From contig NZ_JAEQMY010000001.1 of NCBI RefSeq assembly GCF_016743775.1, positions 310,001-374,000 of the forward strand: a stretch of 64,000 nt of DNA. The letters are read 5' to 3'. A model generated the notes under the pieces. That model saw only the letters and a program-made list of their open reading frames with translations, made no database searches and was not told where the DNA came from. This stretch comes from Microvirga aerilata (GTDB taxonomy: Bacteria > Pseudomonadota > Alphaproteobacteria > Rhizobiales > Beijerinckiaceae). The translations under genes and the position numbers were made by a program. The stretch's first letter is position 1. The number at the start of each line of letters is the position of its first letter. Shown here piece after piece: positions 1 to 8,190 of the stretch.

Positions 1-557
1 ACCGCCGATCGCGCATGAGGCCGGATGGCTGGGCCATGACGGTCAACAACAAGCACCCGGTTGAGACCATCAAGCTGTTCGATTTCTACTTCTCGCCACA
101 GGGCCGCCTGCTGTCGAACTTCGGCGTCGCAGGCGTTCACTACGACATGGTGGACGGAAAACCCCGCTACAAGCCGGAAATCCTGAACGGCAAGGCGCCG
201 GTGAACACGCAGATGTGGGAGATTGGAGCACAAATCCCGATCGGCTTCTGGCAGGATTACGAGTATGAACGCCAGTGGACGGATCAGATCGCCCTGCAGG
301 GGATCGACCTGTATGAGAAGGGCAATTTCCTGATCGACGAGTTCCTTGGCGTCAGCATGACGGTCGACGAGCGCCAGATTTTCGATCGCCACATGCCCAA
401 CATCCAGACCTACATGCTCGAAACGATGCAGGCATGGATCCTCGGATCCCGGAATGTCGACAAGGACTGGGAGGGCTACAACGCCCAGCTCAAGAAGCTC
501 GGCATGGAACAGGTTCTGGCCGTCATGCAGACAGCCTACGAGCGTCAGTATCGCTAA
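1..557 (+). CDS. ABC transporter extracellular solute-binding protein, C-terminal part (5' end outside window)
   Basis: The frame is already open at the left edge and ends with TAA at 555-557, so only about the last 184 residues are present. The fragment has the helical, aromatic-rich C-terminal lobe typical of large family 1 oligosaccharide-binding lipoproteins (LipO/AlgQ type): a segment reading DFYFSPQGRLLSNFGVAG followed by the pattern of a lid that closes on the sugar. Such proteins deliver oligosaccharides to an inner-membrane permease pair, presumably encoded just left of the window. A heparinase-family lyase and a UgpC-type ATPase follow on the same strand, so the natural ligand is probably a uronic-acid-containing oligosaccharide; that is inference from context. 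The signal peptide cannot be checked. Confidence 0.85.
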   Translation, partial: RRSRMRPDGWAMTVNNKHPVETIKLFDFYFSPQGRLLSNFGVAGVHYDMVDGKPRYKPEILNGKAPVNTQMWEIGAQIPIGFWQDYEYERQWTDQIALQGIDLYEKGNFLIDEFLGVSMTVDERQIFDRHMPNIQTYMLETMQAWILGSRNVDKDWEGYNAQLKKLGMEQVLAVMQTAYERQYR

Positions 558-562
558 CCGGC

Positions 563-592
563 AGCCGCCGGCTGCAAGCCGGCGGCTTTTTT
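563..592 (+). terminator. Rho-independent terminator or attenuator inside the uptake cluster
   Basis: A perfect 10-bp stem (563-572 with 578-587), loop TGCAA, is followed by a run of six T. It starts six bases after the binding-protein stop and lies 20 bases before the next gene, so it probably lets part of the transcript stop after the abundantly needed binding protein. Confidence 0.85.
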
Positions 593-611
593 CACCTATG
601 GATTCATAATC

Positions 612-2945
612 ATGTCCACCAGCGTCTACGCCACGCCCAACACCAAGCGTACCATGCTCGATCAGCCGAAGGCCGGAGCGCTGACCGTGCAATACAGGCC
701 AGACGCCGAAGAGGTTTATGAGAACCCGCCGCGTTTCGTCTGGCTTCCGACCTTGGACGAGGGATCGCGATACGTCCTCAAGGTGACGGCAGATGACGAC
801 CATACAAGCGAAACCCCTTTTATCTATGAGAACCTGGCGCGAAACTTCTTCACGCCTGACCATGCCTATGCTCCAGGCGCCTATCATTGGGCATATGCTG
901 TCTGGGACCCTGAACAGGGTGTTCCCGCAAGCGCCTGGAGCGACGCCCGCAGCTTCAGTGTTCCGACGGGGCTGGATCAGGTTCCTCTCCCCTCGGGAGC
1001 GGCGCGTGCGCAACAAGCTCACCACTCCCATCCGCGTCTTTGGCTCAACCCGGACAAGGCTTCCGCATTCGCCGAAGCCCTAAAGGACAATCCGGATCAT
1101 TGCGGGTTCCGGAACTTCTATGAGCGTTCCGTCAAGCCATGGACGGAGCGTCCGATCATCGCTGAACCCGCACCTTATCCCGACAACAAGCGGGTCGCCT
1201 CTTTATGGCGTCAGATGTATATCGACTGTCAGGAGGTGATCTATGCCATACGGCATCTTGCGATCGCCGGCCGACTGCTTGAGGATGACAAGCTTCTCGA
1301 ACGGGCAAAGGAGTGGCTCCTCTCCGTGGCGGGGTGGGACGTTCTCGGGACAACATCCCGCGCCTATAACGATGAGGCCGCTTTTCGCATCGCGAGCGCG
1401 TTAGCATGGGGCTATGACTGGTTATATGATCGGCTCGATGCGCAGGAGCGCGCCATCGTTAGGGCATCTCTCCTTGCCAGGACTCGGGAGATCGCAGACC
1501 ACGTCATAAGTCATGCCCGTATTCATATCTTTCCTTATGACAGCCATGCGGTACGGGCCCTCTCCGCTGCGCTGACACCGTGCTGCATCGCCCTTCTCGG
1601 GGATGAGGAGGAAGCCCGCGAGTGGCTCGACTATACGGTCGAGTACCTGTTCAACATCTATGCGCCATGGGGCGCGAAGGACGGCGGTTGGGCAGAAGGT
1701 CCGCATTATTGGACCACCGGAATGGCTTATCTGCTGGAGGCCGCAGGCCTCATTCGAAGCTATTACGGCATCGATGTTCTCGAACGTGCCTTCTTTCGTG
1801 CGACCGGCGATTTCCCGCTGTACACGAAAGCACCTGGGGTTCGTCGCACCTGCTTTGGCGATGACTCCACGATGGGAGACCCGCCCAGCCTCAAGACCGG
1901 GTACAACATGCGTCACTTCGCCGGAGCGACAGGAAATGCGCACTACCAGTGGTATTTCGAGCAGGTGAAGCGCGACGATCCGGGCACCGAGGACCTTTTC
2001 TACAATTACGGCTGGTGGGATTTCGCTTTCGAAGATCTGGTGTACGCCCACGATCTGCCTGCAGTCGAGCCACAGCCGCCATCTGACCTCCCGATGCTGC
2101 GGGTGTTCGACGACATTGGATGGGTTGCGCTGCAAAAGGATATGGACGACCCGGAACGTCATCTTCAGTTCGTCTTCAAGAGCAGCCCCTATGGTTCCTT
2201 GAGCCACAGCCATGGCGACCAGAATGCTTTTCTGCTGCGCGCCTTCGGGGAGGATCTTGCGATCCAGGGCGGGTATTATGTTGCGTTCAACTCGACGATG
2301 CACCGTCAATGGCGCCGTCAGACGCGCTCGAAAAACGCTCTTCTCATCGGCGGCAAGGGGCAATATGCGGAGCGAGATAAAGCGCAAGGAAAAGCGGCTT
2401 CAGGCAAGCTTCTTGCCGTCAGACAAGATCCTACAAGCATCTTCATGAGCGGAGACGCCACCGCTGCCTATCAGTCCCTGAATCCTAAGGTGAACTTGGT
2501 TCGCAGAGATGTGCATTTCGTCCGCGAACGCTACTTCGTCATCGTCGACCGCGTCGAACTCGACGAGCCGGAACCGATCACCTTTCTCTTCCACGCGGAA
2601 AACGAAATGGAGATCGGTGGGCAGACTTTCCGCCTGACGGGCAAGCAGGCCGGTCTTTACGGACACTTCGTCTTCAGCAGTGCGGGCAAGCCGGTTCTTC
2701 GTCAGCAGGAAGGCTTTCCGGATGTGGATCCGGCAGAGATTGAGGGGTTGCCGCAGCAATGGCATCTTGCGGCCGAAACGCCCGCTGCAAAGCAGCACAA
2801 CCTGGTAACCCTGCTCGTCCCCTACGCCCTCAGCGACCCGATGCGGGTCCTTCATTTCATCGACGACCAGGGCTTCAGCACGGATCTCTACTTCGTCGAC
2901 GAGGAGGATCGAGAGTTCTCGGTCGTCCTGCCGAAAGAGTTCTGA
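612..2945 (+). CDS. Heparinase II/III family polysaccharide lyase (DUF4962 domain plus heparinase II/III-like domain)
   Basis: A 777-residue protein. Residues about 20-130 look like a fibronectin-like DUF4962 module, residues about 140-480 form the alpha/alpha toroid of the heparinase II/III and alginate-lyase superfamily (repeated Trp/Tyr-rich helices such as ASALAWGYDWLYDRL), and residues about 490-777 form the beta-sheet domain beginning with the SHSHGDQNAFLLRAFGE segment, whose His/Asp cluster matches the metal/active-site region of this fold. No signal peptide is visible, so it probably acts on imported oligosaccharides in the cytoplasm. No clear Shine-Dalgarno precedes the ATG, but no better start exists. 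The substrate (heparin-like, alginate-like or another uronan) cannot be read from sequence alone. Confidence 0.85.
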   Translation: MSTSVYATPNTKRTMLDQPKAGALTVQYRPDAEEVYENPPRFVWLPTLDEGSRYVLKVTADDDHTSETPFIYENLARNFFTPDHAYAPGAYHWAYAVWDPEQGVPASAWSDARSFSVPTGLDQVPLPSGAARAQQAHHSHPRLWLNPDKASAFAEALKDNPDHCGFRNFYERSVKPWTERPIIAEPAPYPDNKRVASLWRQMYIDCQEVIYAIRHLAIAGRLLEDDKLLERAKEWLLSVAGWDVLGTTSRAYNDEAAFRIASALAWGYDWLYDRLDAQERAIVRASLLARTREIADHVISHARIHIFPYDSHAVRALSAALTPCCIALLGDEEEAREWLDYTVEYLFNIYAPWGAKDGGWAEGPHYWTTGMAYLLEAAGLIRSYYGIDVLERAFFRATGDFPLYTKAPGVRRTCFGDDSTMGDPPSLKTGYNMRHFAGATGNAHYQWYFEQVKRDDPGTEDLFYNYGWWDFAFEDLVYAHDLPAVEPQPPSDLPMLRVFDDIGWVALQKDMDDPERHLQFVFKSSPYGSLSHSHGDQNAFLLRAFGEDLAIQGGYYVAFNSTMHRQWRRQTRSKNALLIGGKGQYAERDKAQGKAASGKLLAVRQDPTSIFMSGDATAAYQSLNPKVNLVRRDVHFVRERYFVIVDRVELDEPEPITFLFHAENEMEIGGQTFRLTGKQAGLYGHFVFSSAGKPVLRQQEGFPDVDPAEIEGLPQQWHLAAETPAAKQHNLVTLLVPYALSDPMRVLHFIDDQGFSTDLYFVDEEDREFSVVLPKEF

Positions 2946-2978
2946 TGAGGCAGCGATCCAGACAGCAAGGAACAGCCC

Positions 2979-4049
2979 ATGTCATCCGTTCACGTTCGCG
3001 ACCTGAAGAAGTCTTACGGTCATGCGCCCGTACTCCACGGCATCTCCCTCGATATCGAAGATGGTGAGTTCGTCATTCTCGTCGGACCATCAGGCTGCGG
3101 CAAGTCCACCCTCCTGCGGATGATCGCCGGGCTTGAAGGGGTTACAGCCGGTGAGATCCGCATAGGGTCCCGGGTCGTCAACAATGTCCCGCCCAAAGAG
3201 CGGGATATCGCCATGGTCTTCCAGAACTATGCGCTTTATCCGCATATGACCGTTGCGGAGAACATGGCATTCTCCCTGGTCCTGAAGAGAGCATCGAAGG
3301 CGGAGATCACCCAGAAGGTCCAGCAGGCGGCCGCGATCCTCGGACTTGAGACGATGCTCGACCGCCATCCAAAGGAGCTGTCCGGCGGGCAACGCCAAAG
3401 GGTCGCGATGGGCCGCGCCATCGTCCGCGATCCCAAGGTATTCCTGTTCGATGAGCCTCTTTCCAATCTCGACGCAAAGCTGCGGGTGCAGATGCGTTCA
3501 GAGATCAAGGCCCTGCATCAAAGGCTGAAAACAACCACGATCTATGTCACGCACGATCAGATCGAGGCGATGACCATGGCGGACAGGATCGTCGTCATGC
3601 GCGGCGGCGTGATGGAGCAAATGGGCACACCACTGGACCTTTACGACCAGCCCGCGAACCTTTTCGTCGCGAGCTTCATTGGCTCCCCGGCTATGAATCA
3701 GATCCCGGGCAGCATTGGAGCCAAAGGCTTCGTAGCGGATACAGGCCATGTCCTGCCGCTCCCGACTTCCGCAGTAGCGCAGATCGGCAGGTCTGCCGTT
3801 TACGGCATTCGCCCCGAACACATGACGCTGGAGCCGTCCGGCATGCCTGTCAGGGTCAAGACGGTGGAACCCACTGGGTCGGAAACACTCCTCCTGACCG
3901 AACTTTCAGGGCCTCAAACCTCAATAGACATAACCGCAGTCTTTCGAGGACGGGTCGCCGCCGCCCCGGGAGACACCATTCACCTTCAACCCGATATGGC
4001 GATGGTTCACCTGTTCGACAAAGAGACCGGCCATAGAATCATGGCATGA
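2979..4049 (+). CDS. ugpC: Sugar ABC transporter ATP-binding protein, UgpC/MalK family
   Basis: A 356-residue ATPase that powers a carbohydrate importer. Visible motifs are Walker A GPSGCGKST near residue 37, Q-loop MVFQNYALYPHM, signature LSGGQRQRVAMGRAI, Walker B VFLFDEPLSNLDAKLR and the H-loop VTHDQIEAM. After residue 240 a TOBE/OB regulatory domain with the family hallmark YGIRPEHM follows. AAGGA lies seven bases before the ATG, and the gene starts 33 bases after the lyase, so the two are probably co-transcribed. Together with the binding protein at the left edge it supplies the uptake half of an oligosaccharide-utilisation cluster; the permeases are not in the window. Confidence 0.93.
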   Translation: MSSVHVRDLKKSYGHAPVLHGISLDIEDGEFVILVGPSGCGKSTLLRMIAGLEGVTAGEIRIGSRVVNNVPPKERDIAMVFQNYALYPHMTVAENMAFSLVLKRASKAEITQKVQQAAAILGLETMLDRHPKELSGGQRQRVAMGRAIVRDPKVFLFDEPLSNLDAKLRVQMRSEIKALHQRLKTTTIYVTHDQIEAMTMADRIVVMRGGVMEQMGTPLDLYDQPANLFVASFIGSPAMNQIPGSIGAKGFVADTGHVLPLPTSAVAQIGRSAVYGIRPEHMTLEPSGMPVRVKTVEPTGSETLLLTELSGPQTSIDITAVFRGRVAAAPGDTIHLQPDMAMVHLFDKETGHRIMA

Positions 4050-4074
4050 ACATGCCGCCTAAACCTGAATAGTC

Positions 4075-4098
4075 CCGGGCTATGACAATAGCTCCCGG
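4075..4098. terminator. Weak hairpin between convergent genes
   Basis: CCGGG-CTAT pairs with ATAGCTCCCGG with one bulged base. It lies in the 90-base gap between two genes that end towards each other and could terminate either, but has no T-run. Confidence 0.25.
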
Positions 4099-4139
4099 CG
4101 GGCTCGGCAATCGATCTGCTCCGTTGTCCTTGCTCGCCC

Positions 4140-6731
4140 TCAGGACCAACTCACCCGCATCGCGTCCGACTGAAGATCATCGAAAATCAGGACGTGATCC
4201 GTTCCGGGCTGATCGAGATCGACGGCGTGATGCGGTGCGGTTTCCCTCGCGCCGCTTGAGTCGATCTGCTCCGTCCATGCAGCAGTGCTATCGTTGCCCG
4301 TGCCGATGCCATCATCCCCCATCAACAGGAGGATGTCCGCTGCGGTGACTTCCGAGACTACGCTTGAGTCAGAAACATCGAGGCCTTGGCCGGCAGCATG
4401 GGCAGGCGTTACATCCTCAACCACCACATCGACGCTTTTCTGCATTGAGGATGCTCCTGCGCTGTCGCGCAAAACCACTCCAATGCTGCGTGTTCCTGCA
4501 GTGAGACCGGAGGGGTCTTCACTCTCAAGCACTAAAGACTGCAGTACGGTGGCATAGGTTTCGGGCAAAGCGCTCCCACTGAGTGTCAGAACTCCCGAGC
4601 CGGCAGCATGGCCGCCACCTATCACCTCAATACCAGTATTGCCGATCATGACGCGACCACCGTCGTCATGCAGGGTGAAGCCGTCGAAATCGAGTCGGTC
4701 GCTGGGCTGGCCGCTCGAGAGGGTGATGGTTGCGCCCACGAGATGCGAGCTGTCAATGTCTCCAGCCTGCGCGAGGTCGATTGCGTGCGCTTGAGATGCT
4801 CCTTCCTCTGCATGCTTCGACGCGGTTAACGCCAGATCGGGCGCATCATTGACTGCGTCGATGGTTACAGTGAAAGGCGCAATCGCTTTCGCAATTTGAC
4901 CGGACGCCTCCTGGGCTGTTGCCTGGAGGGTGAGGTTGAGGGTGCCGGAGACGTTGTCGGGGGGCGTCAGCGTCAGCCATGCCAGATCCGCAGGCGCCAC
5001 ATGCCAGCTGCCGTCCCCGGCCCGGCTGCCGTGCGACAGCCGGAACCCGTCCGGCAGGCCCAGAATGCTCACCGACAGGGTCTCCGACCCGTCCCGGTCA
5101 ACCAGAGCAGCCGACAGGTCAAGCTCAACCGCCCCGTCCTCCTGCCCCGCCGCCGCGCCCGCATGCACCTCGGGCGCATCCGCCACCGCACCAACCGTCA
5201 CAGCCTGCCGGCCCGTCACCTCCCGGCTCACGCTGGTGCCGTTGCCTGTATCCGTCACCGTTGCCGTCAGCGTCAGGGTGAAGTCCTCGTCGCTGTGCGC
5301 CCCCGGCCGGAGCGTCACAAGCCCGGCCCGCAGGTCCGCCGTTGCAACCTGCCACTCCCCGGGCGCGGTCTGCGTGCCGTGGCTCAGGCTGGCGCCGCCC
5401 GGCAGGCCCGACACCCGGGTGAGCGCCGACCAGCTCTCCGAGCCGTCCTGGTCCTGCAGCACAAAGGAGGGCTGCAGCAGGATCGGGCTGTCCTCGGCGC
5501 CGGAGCTGGTGCCGCCGAGAGTGGCGGCATCCGCCACTGGGTTGAACTCCACCACAAAGTCCGATGCGCTGCGGGCATGGCCGCCGGTGCTTTCGCTGGC
5601 AACCGCCGTCAGGGTGAGGGTGTAGCGGCCCGACACGTGGGCCGGCGGGGTCAGGGTCAGACCGGTGAGCTGGGCGGGCGTGAGCAGCCAGGCGCCGTCC
5701 GCCTGCCGGGTGCCGGCCGAAAGGCGGGCGCCGGCGGGCAGGCCGCCGAGCAGAAAGCTCAGGCTTTCCAAGCCGTCGGTGTCGTGCAAGGCGCCGCCCA
5801 GGCCGTCGAGCCGCAAGGGGGTGTCCTCCTGGCCGCGGGCGTCGGCCACGCGGACGGCGGGCGCATCGGCCACGGCGGCCACCTGCACCTGGAAGCCGAC
5901 CTCGACCTGGGCGGCCTCGCCGTTTGTTTCGCGGGCGGTGGCCTGGAGGGTGAGGTCGATCCGGCCTGAGAAGTTGTGGGGCGGGGTCAGGGTGAGGTGG
6001 GGGAGATCCGAGGGCGCCAGGCTCCAGCTGCCGTCGGCGTGGCGGGTGCCGTGGGAGAGGCTGGCGCCGGGGGGCAGGCCGAGGATGCTCACGGCCAGCA
6101 GTTCGGAGCCGTCCTGGTCGGTCAGGGCCGCCTTGAGGTCGAGCCCGATCGCCTCGTCCTCCAAACCAACACTATCACGCGCCACAACGACGGGTGTGTC
6201 TGCCGTGATGTCCACGGGCTCTTCCGGCTTCGGCTCTTCAGCATCAGGCGGCGTTCCCGTCTGATCATCCGGCTGATCGGTGTCGACTAGGAGGACGTCG
6301 GGTGCGGAGCCGGTGCTGGGTTGAGCGGGAAGATGGGTGGAGGATACGTGAGAGACTACAATCTTCGGGGAGCTGAATGCTTGGGGTTGCGCAACGAAGG
6401 CCGGCGCTGGCTCGGGACGGCCTTCGTCCTGGGTTACCGGCCGATCCAAAGGTCCTATGGGATCGAGCATTGTCGGCAGCGAACCCTCTACCGGGTGCGT
6501 CTGCTCTGCTTCAGGTGCCTCCATTGCATGCGACCATGCCAGGACGCCATTGGCCGGAACTCCGGGAATCGTGCCGAACCCTGCGACAGCCTCCGTCCCG
6601 CCGACGAGATTACCGCTTGCGCCACCATCACCGATCGGAAGCCTGCGCTGCACGGCACGCAAGGCGCGGAGGGCTTCCTCGTCCACGACGCTGGCATCGA
6701 ATGGGATGGTCGGATCAGGTTGCTGGGTCAT
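4140..6731 (-). CDS. Cadherin-like tandem-repeat protein, probable type I secretion substrate
   Basis: An 863-residue protein. Residues 1-175 are Pro/Glu/Asp-rich and probably disordered. Residues about 180-631 carry four imperfect repeats of 105-120 residues, each with an acidic GxEDxxxxLDL opening, an ALxDxDGSE segment, a GLPxGxxLSHGT turn, a GxWxxxPxDLxxLTLTPP strand and a closing VxAVADAP linker. Residues about 632-775 form a further cadherin-like module, and the last about 90 residues are acidic (ILLLMGDDGIGTGND). There is no Sec signal peptide and no RTX GGxGxDxLx nonapeptide in the protein. It is the last gene of an operon with two ABC proteins and an HlyD protein, 13 bases downstream of the latter, so it is most simply their exported surface or biofilm adhesin. 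Its secretion and calcium binding are inferred. Confidence 0.75.
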   Translation of the reverse strand: MTQQPDPTIPFDASVVDEEALRALRAVQRRLPIGDGGASGNLVGGTEAVAGFGTIPGVPANGVLAWSHAMEAPEAEQTHPVEGSLPTMLDPIGPLDRPVTQDEGRPEPAPAFVAQPQAFSSPKIVVSHVSSTHLPAQPSTGSAPDVLLVDTDQPDDQTGTPPDAEEPKPEEPVDITADTPVVVARDSVGLEDEAIGLDLKAALTDQDGSELLAVSILGLPPGASLSHGTRHADGSWSLAPSDLPHLTLTPPHNFSGRIDLTLQATARETNGEAAQVEVGFQVQVAAVADAPAVRVADARGQEDTPLRLDGLGGALHDTDGLESLSFLLGGLPAGARLSAGTRQADGAWLLTPAQLTGLTLTPPAHVSGRYTLTLTAVASESTGGHARSASDFVVEFNPVADAATLGGTSSGAEDSPILLQPSFVLQDQDGSESWSALTRVSGLPGGASLSHGTQTAPGEWQVATADLRAGLVTLRPGAHSDEDFTLTLTATVTDTGNGTSVSREVTGRQAVTVGAVADAPEVHAGAAAGQEDGAVELDLSAALVDRDGSETLSVSILGLPDGFRLSHGSRAGDGSWHVAPADLAWLTLTPPDNVSGTLNLTLQATAQEASGQIAKAIAPFTVTIDAVNDAPDLALTASKHAEEGASQAHAIDLAQAGDIDSSHLVGATITLSSGQPSDRLDFDGFTLHDDGGRVMIGNTGIEVIGGGHAAGSGVLTLSGSALPETYATVLQSLVLESEDPSGLTAGTRSIGVVLRDSAGASSMQKSVDVVVEDVTPAHAAGQGLDVSDSSVVSEVTAADILLLMGDDGIGTGNDSTAAWTEQIDSSGARETAPHHAVDLDQPGTDHVLIFDDLQSDAMRVSWS
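4839..6194 (-). repeat. Four tandem cadherin-like repeats within the secreted protein gene
   Basis: Protein residues about 180-291, 292-400, 401-519 and 520-631. Repeats 1 and 4 are the most alike (shared SVSILGLP, LTLTPP and NLTLQATA-type strands); repeat 2 lacks the aspartates of the DxDGSE segment in part. Local GC is even higher than in neighbouring genes. Confidence 0.8.
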
Positions 6732-6744
6732 GCTTATGGTGTCC

Positions 6745-8190
6745 TCAGCGCTCGCGGAACGATGCCGCCATGGCGGAGTAAATGGGCTTGAGCAGGTATT
6801 GCAGGATCGTCTTGGTGCCCGTGGTGATGTCCGCCTGAACGGTCATGCCGGGCACGAGCTGGGCCTTCTGCGGATCATGACCGACATGCTGCTGGGTCAA
6901 CCTTATGCGAGCGCGATAATGCGGCTGCCGCTGCTCATCGAGAAAGGTTCCGGCCGAGACCCGCTCCACTTTGCCCTCCACGGAACCGTATCGCGAGTAG
7001 TCGAAGGCCTGCACCTTCACATGCACCGGCTGGCCAACCTCGATGAAGCCGATGTCACGCGGCATGATCCTCACATCCGCCACAAGGGGCGCGTCCTGCG
7101 GCATGATCTCGGCAACGAGACCTCCGGGCGGCAGAACGGTGCCGGGGCGATGAACCGCCAGCCCGCGCAGGATGCCTCCGATCGGTGCGCGCAACACGGT
7201 CCGCTCCGTGCGGTCTTCCAGCTTGCGGACCAGTTCCGTCGTCTCGGCGATATCGAGCGCCACGCGTGCCGCATCCTGCCGGGCCTCGTCCACCGCAGCA
7301 GACTGTATCTCCACGATCCGTGCCTCGGCCTCGGCCAGGCTCCTTTGCGCCGTGGCATGCTGACCGCTTAGTCGCTCGTGCTCGGCCTTCGCGCTCATCA
7401 TGAGCCGCTGCGCCTCCAAAACGGCTAACCGTGTCGTCAGACCGTTCCGGGCCAATTCCTCGCGGATGCCAAGTTCCTTGCCGTGCAGCGCCATCTGCTC
7501 CTGAACGGATGAAAGCTGTCGCGACAGGGTTGCGAGGTCGCCACGCCGCTGCGCCGCCTGCTCCTGGAGAACGGCAATCCGGTCGGCGAGCGCACGCAGT
7601 CGGGAAGCCAACGCAGCCCGTTGTGGCGCGGCGAAGAGGCCGGTCACCAGGGGCGGCACCGAGTGGGTCTCACCGCCTGCATCCGCAACGGCGACCGTGG
7701 TCAGCCCGTGGCTTCCGCGAAGGTCCATGGCGACCATGTTGCCGTCGGCTGCAGCGGCGAGGCGCTCTGCCTGCAATTGCAAAGACTCGAGGCGAAGCCG
7801 CGCCTGTGCAAGCTCAGCCTGAGCTGCCGCATCGTTCATGCGGAGCAGCGGCTGGTCGGTCACGATGTGCTCGCCTTCGCTGACCAACACTTCTGTAACG
7901 ATCCCGCCTTCCAGGTGCTGCACCGGAGCCGACGCCGCAGCCGGTGCGATTTCCCCGACGCCAGCTGCAACCTCGGGCACGTGGGTGAGGGCCGACCAGG
8001 TCAGGGTCGCGGCCACCAGCAAGCCGGTGCCCAGCACCACCGCTCGCTCGAGGCCGTGGACGCGAAGCTCTTCCAGCGCGAGCACGTGACTGTCCGGCCG
8101 CTCCTCGCGGCTGGCACGGGGCAGGATCGGCATCATCGGCTGACTGACGGTTGTGGAAGAAGGCGCGGAAGGTGCTGCAGGGGTTCTCAT
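6745..8190 (-). CDS. HlyD-family type I secretion membrane fusion protein
   Basis: A 481-residue periplasmic adaptor that links the inner-membrane ABC exporter to an outer-membrane TolC channel. A cytoplasmic N-terminus of about 48 residues is followed by one transmembrane helix (residues about 50-70), a lipoyl half-motif (VQHLEGGIVTEVLVSEGEHI), a long alpha-helical hairpin rich in Ala, Glu, Leu and Arg (residues about 120-330), a second lipoyl half-motif (LRAPIGGILRGLAVHRPGTV) and a beta-barrel domain ending with PGMTVQADITTGTKTILQYLL, the HlyD C-terminal signature. Its ATG overlaps the stop of the upstream ABC gene (ATGA), indicating translational coupling. No TolC homologue is encoded here. 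Confidence 0.93.
   Translation of the reverse strand: MRTPAAPSAPSSTTVSQPMMPILPRASREERPDSHVLALEELRVHGLERAVVLGTGLLVAATLTWSALTHVPEVAAGVGEIAPAAASAPVQHLEGGIVTEVLVSEGEHIVTDQPLLRMNDAAAQAELAQARLRLESLQLQAERLAAAADGNMVAMDLRGSHGLTTVAVADAGGETHSVPPLVTGLFAAPQRAALASRLRALADRIAVLQEQAAQRRGDLATLSRQLSSVQEQMALHGKELGIREELARNGLTTRLAVLEAQRLMMSAKAEHERLSGQHATAQRSLAEAEARIVEIQSAAVDEARQDAARVALDIAETTELVRKLEDRTERTVLRAPIGGILRGLAVHRPGTVLPPGGLVAEIMPQDAPLVADVRIMPRDIGFIEVGQPVHVKVQAFDYSRYGSVEGKVERVSAGTFLDEQRQPHYRARIRLTQQHVGHDPQKAQLVPGMTVQADITTGTKTILQYLLKPIYSAMAASFRER

Noticed and set aside
1422..2387. 321-codon open frame on the minus strand
   Set aside because: Lies entirely inside the lyase gene and shows no domain or ribosome-binding site.
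4896..5969. Long open frame on the plus strand opposite the cadherin-like repeats
   Set aside because: Arg/Gln/Gly-rich artefact of very high GC; the minus strand has a clear repeat protein.
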